Below are positions 58,282-64,000 of a DNA stretch of 64,000 nucleotides, one piece after another. A program made the translations under genes and the position numbers. Position 1 is the first letter of the stretch. Every line of letters starts with the position of its first letter. Origin of the DNA: Kibdelosporangium banguiense (lineage in GTDB: Bacteria; Actinomycetota; Actinomycetes; Mycobacteriales; Pseudonocardiaceae); NCBI RefSeq assembly GCF_017876405.1, contig NZ_JAGINW010000001.1, positions 5,221,203 through 5,285,202 of the forward strand, in the 5' to 3' direction. Under the pieces are notes generated by a model. It searched no databases, had not been told where the DNA came from, and saw only the letters and a list, made by a program, of their open reading frames with translations.

Positions 58282-59441
58282 TGACGCTGCAGCAGCGGTG
58301 GCAAGCCGCGATGATGAACAACTACGGCACCCCGCAGTTGGCATTGGAGCGAGGCGAAGGCGCGTACGTCTGGGACACCGACGGCAATCGATATCTGGAC
58401 CTGATCACTGGCATCGCGGTCAACGCACTCGGCCACGGCCACCCGGCGATCGTCGCCGCGGTCACCGAGCAGATCGGCAAGCTGGCGCACACGTCCAACC
58501 TGTACATCAACACTCCGGGCCTGGATCTGGCCGAGAAGCTGCTCGACCTGGCCGGTGTCGAAGGCAAGGTGCTGTTCAGCAACTCCGGCGCCGAGGCCAA
58601 CGAGACCGCGCTCAAGCTCTCCCGGCGGACCGGCCGCAGCAAGATCGTGGCCACCGAAGGCGGTTTCCACGGCCGCACAATGGGCGCGTTGACCTTGACC
58701 GGCCAGCCCGGCAAGCGCACGCCGTTCGAGCCGTTGGTTCCTGGTGTCACGCACATTCCGTTCGGTGATGTGGCGGCGCTCGAGGCCGCGATCGACGGTG
58801 AGACGGCCGCTTTCATAGTGGAGCCGATCCAGGGTGAGCAGGGTGTTGTCGTGCCCCCGGAGGGATATCTCCAGGCAGCGCGCGAGATCACTGCCAAGCA
58901 CGGCGCGCTGCTGATTCTCGACGAGGTGCAGACCGGCGTCGGCCGGACCGGCACGTGGTTCGCGTTCCAGCAGGCCGGCATCACACCGGACATCTTCACG
59001 CTGGCCAAGGGCCTGGGCGGGGGACTGCCGCTGGGCGCGTGCATCGCGGTCGGCGACGCCGCGAACCTCTTCGAGCCAGGCCATCACGGCACCACGTTCG
59101 GCGGCAACCCGGTGTGCTGTGCGGCAGCGCTGGCCTTACTGAACACGATCGCCGCGGAAGGCTTGCTGGACCACACATCCGTGGTCGGCAAGGAGATCGC
59201 GGCCGGTGTCGAACAGCTCGGCCACCCACTGGTGGCCGGGGTGCGTGGTGCCGGGCTGCTGATCGGCATCATGTTGCGTGAGAAGGTCTCCAGCGCCGTG
59301 GCCGCCTCCGCCCAGAAAGCCGGATACCTGATCAACCCGATCCAGCCGGACGTCATCCGGCTGGCCCCGCCGCTCATCCTCGACCACGCCGACGCCGCCC
59401 AGTTCGTCGCAGACCTGCCCGCAGCCCTGGAGGGCCAATGA
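58278..59441 (+). CDS. argD: Acetylornithine aminotransferase
   Basis: 387 residues; GTG 58278 or the adjacent ATG 58281 is the start. Class III aminotransferase: LFSNSGAEANETALK, GGFHGRTMGALTLTG, LILDEVQTGVGRTG, and the PLP lysine in TLAKGLGGGLPLGA. Converts N-acetylglutamate semialdehyde to N-acetylornithine. Coupled to argB and argF. Confidence 0.97.
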   Translation: MMTLQQRWQAAMMNNYGTPQLALERGEGAYVWDTDGNRYLDLITGIAVNALGHGHPAIVAAVTEQIGKLAHTSNLYINTPGLDLAEKLLDLAGVEGKVLFSNSGAEANETALKLSRRTGRSKIVATEGGFHGRTMGALTLTGQPGKRTPFEPLVPGVTHIPFGDVAALEAAIDGETAAFIVEPIQGEQGVVVPPEGYLQAAREITAKHGALLILDEVQTGVGRTGTWFAFQQAGITPDIFTLAKGLGGGLPLGACIAVGDAANLFEPGHHGTTFGGNPVCCAAALALLNTIAAEGLLDHTSVVGKEIAAGVEQLGHPLVAGVRGAGLLIGIMLREKVSSAVAASAQKAGYLINPIQPDVIRLAPPLILDHADAAQFVADLPAALEGQ

Positions 59442-60364
59442 CACCGCGCCACTTCCTGCGTGACGACGACCTGTCGCCGGACGAGCTGGTGACCGTGCTC
59501 GATCTGGCCGACCGGCTCAAACTCGACCCGATGGGGCCCAAGCCGCTGGCCGGCCCGAAGAGCGTCGCCGTGCTGTTCGAGAAGAACTCGACCCGCACCC
59601 GGCTCTCGCTGGAGGTCGGCATCGCCCAGCTGGGCGGCCAGCCGATCATCGTCGACGGCCGGATGATGCAGCTCGGCCGCGAGGAGACCATCGAGGACAC
59701 TTCCCGGGTCCTGTCGCGTTACGTGCACGCCGTGGTGTGGCGGACGTTCGCGCAGAAACGCATCGAGGCGATGGCCTCGGTGTCCAAGGTCCCCGTGATC
59801 AACGCGCTGACCGACGAGTTCCACCCGTGCCAGGTCCTCGCCGACCTGCAGACCATCCGGGAGCGCAAGGGAAAGCTCGCCGGGCTGACCCTCACCTACC
59901 TCGGTGACGGCGCCAACAACATGGCCCATTCGCTGATGCTGGGCGGCGTGAACGCGGGCCTGCACATCCGCCTGGTGACACCCGAAGGCTTTCAGCCCGC
60001 AGGGGAGTTCATGGTGGACGCCAAGAAGCGCGCGGTGGACACAGGCGGCAGCGTTACTGTCCTGACCGACCCGTATGAAGCGGTGGATGGCACAGACGTG
60101 ATCGCCACGGACACCTGGACCTCCATGGGCCAGGAGAACGACGGCCGTGACCGCGTCACCCCGTTCCGCAAACTGCAGGTCAACGCCGCTCTGCTCGACC
60201 GGGCCGCGCCGGACGCGATCGTGCTGCACTGCCTGCCCGCGCACCGCGGCTGGGAGATCACCGACGAGGTGCTCGACGGCCCGGCCAGCGCGGTCTGGGA
60301 TGAGGCCGAGAACCGGCTGCACGCCCAGAAGGCACTGCTGGTCTGGCTGCTGGAGAACTCGTGA
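59438..60364 (+). CDS. argF: Ornithine carbamoyltransferase
   Basis: 308 residues. Carbamoyl-phosphate motif STRTRLSLE, FHPCQVLADL, DGANNMAHSLM, and the HCLPAHRGWEI ornithine-binding loop. Anabolic type by context. ATGA overlap with argD and GTGA with argR. Confidence 0.97.
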   Translation: MTPRHFLRDDDLSPDELVTVLDLADRLKLDPMGPKPLAGPKSVAVLFEKNSTRTRLSLEVGIAQLGGQPIIVDGRMMQLGREETIEDTSRVLSRYVHAVVWRTFAQKRIEAMASVSKVPVINALTDEFHPCQVLADLQTIRERKGKLAGLTLTYLGDGANNMAHSLMLGGVNAGLHIRLVTPEGFQPAGEFMVDAKKRAVDTGGSVTVLTDPYEAVDGTDVIATDTWTSMGQENDGRDRVTPFRKLQVNAALLDRAAPDAIVLHCLPAHRGWEITDEVLDGPASAVWDEAENRLHAQKALLVWLLENS

Positions 60365-60870
60365 CCAGCGCTGGTACGCGCGTTGCCCGGCAGGCGCGGA
60401 TCGTCGAGCTCGTGTCCACCATGGCCATCCGCAGCCAGACCGAGCTCGCGAAGATCCTTGCCGCGGAAGGAGTCGACGTCACACAGGCGACCCTGTCGCG
60501 TGACCTCGACGAGCTCGGCGCGGTGAAACTGCGGGGAGCCGACGCCGGTGCGCCTGTGTACGTCATCCCCGAGGACGGGTCGCCGGTCCGCGGAGTGCAA
60601 GGCGGCACCACACGCCTGACCAGGCTGCTGGGCGAACTGCTCGTCTCCGCCGACCACTCGGCCAACCTGACAGTCCTGCGCACACCGCCCGGCGCGGCCC
60701 AGTTCTTGGCCAGCGCGATCGACCGGGCAGCCCTGCATGAGGTCATCGGCACCATCGCCGGTGACGATACGGTGCTGGTGATCGCGCGAGAGTCCATCAC
60801 CGGGGCTGAGCTGGCCGACCGTTTCCGAACGATGGCCGGCCTGAAGAAGGACGGCCCCGAAGATGACTGA
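60361..60870 (+). CDS. argR: Arginine repressor
   Basis: 169 residues from GTG 60361. Winged HTH in the N-terminal 75 (RQARIVELVSTMAIRSQTELA...VTQATLSRDLDELGAVK), and the arginine-binding trimerisation domain at the C-terminus (GTIAGDDTVLVIARES). Represses the operon through ARG boxes such as those before argC. Followed by argH after 26 nt, without argG between. Confidence 0.95.
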   Translation: MTSAGTRVARQARIVELVSTMAIRSQTELAKILAAEGVDVTQATLSRDLDELGAVKLRGADAGAPVYVIPEDGSPVRGVQGGTTRLTRLLGELLVSADHSANLTVLRTPPGAAQFLASAIDRAALHEVIGTIAGDDTVLVIARESITGAELADRFRTMAGLKKDGPEDD

Positions 60871-60896
60871 GTTTTGCTACCGAGGAGCATTTTCAC

Positions 60897-62303
60897 ATGA
60901 GTTCGTTGTGGGGCGGCCGGTTCGCCTCTGGCCCAGCCGACGCGATGGCGGCCCTGTCCGCGTCCACGCACTTCGACTGGCGTCTGGCCAAGCACGACAT
61001 CGCCGGGTCACGTGCGCACGCCCGCGTGCTCAACCGCGCGGGACTGCTGACCGACGACGAACTCGAAGGCATGCTCAAGGCATTGGATGCCCTTGAGGCC
61101 GACGTGGTCTCCGGCGCGTTCACCCCGACCATCGCCGACGAGGACGTGCACACAGCCTTGGAGCGCGGCCTCATCGAACGGGCAGGCGCCGGGCTCGGCG
61201 GCAAACTGCGCGCCGGCCGGTCACGGAACGACCAGGTCGCGACCCTGTTCCGGATGTGGCTCCGAGACGCCGCACGCCGCGTCGCCGACGGAACCCTCGA
61301 CGTGATCGACGCCCTCGTAGCGCAGGCAACCACGCATTCGACGGCCGTGATGCCAGGCCGTACGCACCTCCAGCACGCGCAGCCAGTGCTGCTCGCGCAC
61401 CATTTGCTCGCGCACGCCCAGTCGTTGACCCGGGACATCGAACGCATCCGTGACTGGGATGCCCGTGCCGCACTGTCGCCTTACGGCTCAGGCGCACTCG
61501 CAGGCTCCTCACTGGGCTTGGATCCTGCAGCCGTCGCCGCTGACCTGGGCTTCGACGGCCCGGTGGAGAACTCCATCGACGGCACAGCCTCCCGCGACTT
61601 CGCCGCCGAGATCGCCTTCGTGCTGGCGATGCTGGGCGTGAACCTCTCCCGCGTCGCCGAGGAAACGATCATCTGGACGACCGCGGAGTTCTCCTACGCG
61701 GTCCTCGACGACGCCTGGGCCACCGGCAGCTCGATCATGCCGCAGAAGAAGAACCCCGACGTCGCCGAACTGACCAGGGGAAAGTCCGGGCGGCTGATCG
61801 GCAACCTGACCGGCCTGCTGGCCACCCTGAAAGCCCAGCCCCTGGCCTACAACCGTGACCTGCAGGAAGACAAGGAGCCGCTGTTCGACTCGGTCGAGCA
61901 GCTCGAACTCCTGCTGCCCGCGATCGCCGGCATGATCGCCACCCTGACCTTCGACACCGACCGGATGGCAGAGCTCGCGCCCCAGGGCTTCACCCTCGCC
62001 ACCGACATCGCCGAATGGCTCGTCCGCGAAGGCGTCCCCTTCCGCATCGCCCACGAAGCCGCCGGCGCCTGCGTCCGCACCGCCGAATCCCGCGGCGTCG
62101 GCCTCGACGAACTCACCGACGACGAATTCACCGCCATCGACCCGCACCTCACCCCCCGGGTCCGCGACGTCCTCACCGTCACCGGCTCCATCGCCTCACG
62201 CGACGCCTACGGCGGAACCGCGCCCGATAGAGTCGCTGAGCAGCGTGATCGGTTGGTCGCCCGGCTCACCGAGCACAGGACGTGGGTGGAAGGAACGCAT
62301 TGA
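60897..62303 (+). CDS. argH: Argininosuccinate lyase
   Basis: 468 residues from ATG 60897 (GAGGAG upstream). Fumarase/ASL superfamily signature GSSIMPQKKNPD, SRNDQVAT and the catalytic HTHLQHAQP-type region (GRTHLQHAQPV). Last step to arginine. The usual partner argininosuccinate synthase gene argG, normally between argR and argH in related actinomycetes, is not here. Overlaps the VOC gene by TTGA. Confidence 0.97.
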   Translation: MSSLWGGRFASGPADAMAALSASTHFDWRLAKHDIAGSRAHARVLNRAGLLTDDELEGMLKALDALEADVVSGAFTPTIADEDVHTALERGLIERAGAGLGGKLRAGRSRNDQVATLFRMWLRDAARRVADGTLDVIDALVAQATTHSTAVMPGRTHLQHAQPVLLAHHLLAHAQSLTRDIERIRDWDARAALSPYGSGALAGSSLGLDPAAVAADLGFDGPVENSIDGTASRDFAAEIAFVLAMLGVNLSRVAEETIIWTTAEFSYAVLDDAWATGSSIMPQKKNPDVAELTRGKSGRLIGNLTGLLATLKAQPLAYNRDLQEDKEPLFDSVEQLELLLPAIAGMIATLTFDTDRMAELAPQGFTLATDIAEWLVREGVPFRIAHEAAGACVRTAESRGVGLDELTDDEFTAIDPHLTPRVRDVLTVTGSIASRDAYGGTAPDRVAEQRDRLVARLTEHRTWVEGTH

Positions 62304-62890
62304 TCGATCACTTGGTCTACGCGGTGCCTGACCTGGCTCTCGCGGACGACTTGGGTATCGCCCTGAGTCCAGGTGGTCCGCATGTCGGGTTGGGCACTCG
62401 AAATCTCCTGGCGAGTCTGGGCGGTGACGCGTACCTCGAAGTGATCGGTCCTGATCCGGAGCAGCCTGAGCCTGACGGGCCTCGGCCGTTCGGCATCGAC
62501 GACCTGACTGAACCGAAGCTGGTGGCGTGGGCGGTGCGGGTCGAGGACATCGATGAAGCCGTGGAAAGGGCGAAGGCCCGGGGTTATGACCCTGGGCCGG
62601 TGATGTCGATGTCTCGTGTGCGGCCGGATGGTGTGCTGCTGGAGTGGCGGCTCACGCCGCCGGTCGCGGGGATATTGCCGTTCCTGATCGACTGGGGCAG
62701 CACCCTGCATCCCTCGGCGAGTGCCGCCCAAGGCGCGGTGCTGGAGTCTTTGCTGGTCACCGACTATGACAAGGATGCTGCTTACGAAGGATTGAAGGCG
62801 CTCGGCCTTCGTGATTTCGCCATGGGATACGGGCCTCCTGGACTGATGGCTGAGATCCGGACATCCGATGGTGAAGTGGTGCTGCGGTGA
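62300..62890 (+). CDS. Glyoxalase-like (VOC superfamily) protein
   Basis: 196 residues from TTG 62300 (GGAAGGAA upstream, overlapping the argH stop). IDHLVYAVPDLALADDLGIALSPGG at the N-terminus and PHVGLGTRNLLASLGGDAYLEVIGP are typical of the glyoxalase-like PF13468 group. The substrate is unknown. Its coupling to argH and to the following glycosylase gene suggests housekeeping co-transcription rather than a shared pathway. Confidence 0.78.
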   Translation: MIDHLVYAVPDLALADDLGIALSPGGPHVGLGTRNLLASLGGDAYLEVIGPDPEQPEPDGPRPFGIDDLTEPKLVAWAVRVEDIDEAVERAKARGYDPGPVMSMSRVRPDGVLLEWRLTPPVAGILPFLIDWGSTLHPSASAAQGAVLESLLVTDYDKDAAYEGLKALGLRDFAMGYGPPGLMAEIRTSDGEVVLR

Positions 62891-63498
62891 GGCAGCTGAC
62901 GCGCGACGACCTGGCCATCGATCCTGTCGACGCCGCGAAACTCCTGCTGGGGTGTGAGCTGGAATCCCGTAGCCCGCAAGGGATTGTGCGGGTACGGCTG
63001 GTCGAGGTGGAGGCGTACCGCGGCGGGGATGACCCGGCGTCGCATTGCTACCGGGGGCGGACGCCTCGCAACGACGTGATGTTCGGCCCGGCCGGTCACC
63101 TGTACGTCTACTTCGTCTACGGCATGCATTTCTGCGCGAACATCGTGTCGCTCACCGACGGTGTGCCCGGCGCTGTCCTGTTACGCGCGGGCGAGGTGAT
63201 TGAGGGTTTGGATCTCGCGCGTGTCCGTCGTCCCTCCGCGCGTAGTGACTCCGAGCTGGCGAAAGGCCCGGCACGGCTGACTGGGGTGCTGGGTATCGAC
63301 CGCGCGCAGAATGGGGTCGACCTCACCGCGCCGGATGCGTCGGTCCGGATCTATCAGGGGGATCCGGTTGACGAGATTCGGAGCGGCCCACGGGTCGGGG
63401 TGGCCGTTGCGATGGATGTGCCGTGGCGGTTCTGGGTGGATTCGCCGGCGGTGAGCGCGTATCGCCGCGGCGGGAAAAGGGCGAGGCAGCTCTCTTGA
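62887..63498 (+). CDS. 3-methyladenine DNA glycosylase (AAG/MPG family)
   Basis: 203 residues from GTG 62887. AAG fold signatures: VRLVEVEAYRGGDDPASHCYRGRTPRN, with the catalytic glutamate in VEVEAY, MFGPAGHLYVYFVYGMHFCAN, and LAKGPARLTGVLGI. Excises N3-alkylated purines and often hypoxanthine. Complements the AlkD-like enzyme at 47 kb. Overlaps both neighbours (GTGA upstream, TTGA downstream). Confidence 0.92.
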   Translation: MRQLTRDDLAIDPVDAAKLLLGCELESRSPQGIVRVRLVEVEAYRGGDDPASHCYRGRTPRNDVMFGPAGHLYVYFVYGMHFCANIVSLTDGVPGAVLLRAGEVIEGLDLARVRRPSARSDSELAKGPARLTGVLGIDRAQNGVDLTAPDASVRIYQGDPVDEIRSGPRVGVAVAMDVPWRFWVDSPAVSAYRRGGKRARQLS

Positions 63499-64000
63499 AG
63501 ATCACATTGCCGGACGGGTCCGAAGCCTGGCTGGTCACCGAGTACGAGGATGTCCGCGCCGGCCTGGCCGACCCCCGGCTGTCGCTGAGCAAGGACAACG
63601 CCACCAGCCGTTACACCGGTTTCAAGCTGCCACCCGCCTTGGACCGCAACCTGCTCAACCTCGACCCGCCCGACCACACGCGCTTACGTCGCCTGGTCGG
63701 CGGTGCTTTCACCGCGCACCGAGTCGCTCGGATGCGCGACAAGGTCGGAGCGATCGCGGACAAGCTGCTCGGCGACGTGAGCGGCACGGTCGACCTGATG
63801 GCGGCCTATGCGACGCCACTTCCCGTGATCACCATCAGCGACCTGCTCGGCGCGCCCGCGGACCGGATCGGCGACTTCCGGGCATGGACGGACGCGCTGA
63901 TCACGCAAGGCTCCCGGGACGCGGTCGCCAACATGTACCGCTTCATGCTGGATCTGATCGCCGCCAAACGCGCCGATCCCGGCGACGACCTGATCTCGGC
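63495..64000 (+). CDS. Cytochrome P450 (5' part only)
   Basis: 168 codons from TTG 63495 to the end of the window. P450 landmarks of the N-terminal half: EDVRAGLADPRLSLSKDN (B-helix region), LLNLDPPDHTRLRRLVGGAFT (C-helix, heme-propionate contacts) and PVITISDLLGAPADRIGDF (E/F region). The N-terminus is about 25 residues shorter than usual. The I-helix, ExxR and heme cysteine lie beyond the window. Start fixed by TTGA overlap with the glycosylase gene. Confidence 0.9.
   Translation, partial: MKITLPDGSEAWLVTEYEDVRAGLADPRLSLSKDNATSRYTGFKLPPALDRNLLNLDPPDHTRLRRLVGGAFTAHRVARMRDKVGAIADKLLGDVSGTVDLMAAYATPLPVITISDLLGAPADRIGDFRAWTDALITQGSRDAVANMYRFMLDLIAAKRADPGDDLIS

Overview
The window is a high-GC actinobacterial chromosome segment. 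The conserved blocks (uvrA beside a metallo-hydrolase and an MDMPI-type protein, DUF1844-infC-rpmI-rplT-tsnR-pheST, argCJBDFR-argH), the XRE/DUF397 pair, mycothiol-type enzymes and the class of small palindromic repeats point to the Pseudonocardiales (Amycolatopsis/Saccharothrix/Lentzea/Kibdelosporangium type). This is inferred from gene content and order, not from a marker-gene comparison. No rRNA, tRNA, CRISPR array, transposase or phage gene was recognised.

Layout. 1-2.1 kb: a small PIN-toxin/HTH-antitoxin island sits at the 3' end of a metallo-beta-lactamase-fold gene, flanked by 40-bp direct repeats that duplicate the end of that gene. 2.1-7.3 kb: acyltransferase, MDMPI-type protein and uvrA with an SOS-box-like site. 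7.4-11 kb: an ECF sigma/anti-sigma pair with a lipoprotein whose promoter recurs upstream of a second, two-domain paralogue at 34.4 kb. 11-14.8 kb: a dicarboxylate/amino-acid symporter divergent from a CitA/DcuS-type two-component system. 14.8-17.5 kb: XRE/DUF397 module and a membrane protein with a class III cyclase-like domain and a ricin-like tail.

17.8-30.8 kb is the most interesting part. A das-type chitobiose operon (binding protein, two permeases, GH20 hexosaminidase) lies beside a five-gene operon (PLP deaminase/dehydratase, N-acyl-D-amino-acid deacylase type enzyme, KDPG aldolase, GntP permease, secreted lactonase). Divergent from that operon are a KDG-type kinase, an IclR regulator and a RidA protein. 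Nearly identical 18-bp sites lie in front of both operons. Together the genes read as a route for oxidised amino sugar: N-acetylglucosaminate -> glucosaminate -> KDG -> KDPG -> pyruvate + glyceraldehyde-3-P, coupled to chitobiose uptake.

31-38 kb: LuxR, cupin, DUF1304, IclR and TetR genes, the second lipoprotein, then the translation block with infC starting at a rare AUC codon and a TsnR-type methyltransferase probably starting at CUG. 38.6-47 kb: a translationally coupled Hsp90-like/TPR pair divergent from pheST. 47-52 kb: an AlkD-like glycosylase, repeat-rich degenerate DNA, and an operon of ECF sigma, anti-sigma and a three-part ABC transporter. 52-55 kb: TetR/FAD monooxygenase with twin operators, and a serine hydrolase. 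55-62 kb: the arginine operon, apparently leaderless and without argG, followed by a VOC protein, a 3-methyladenine glycosylase and the start of a P450, all linked by overlapping start/stop codons.
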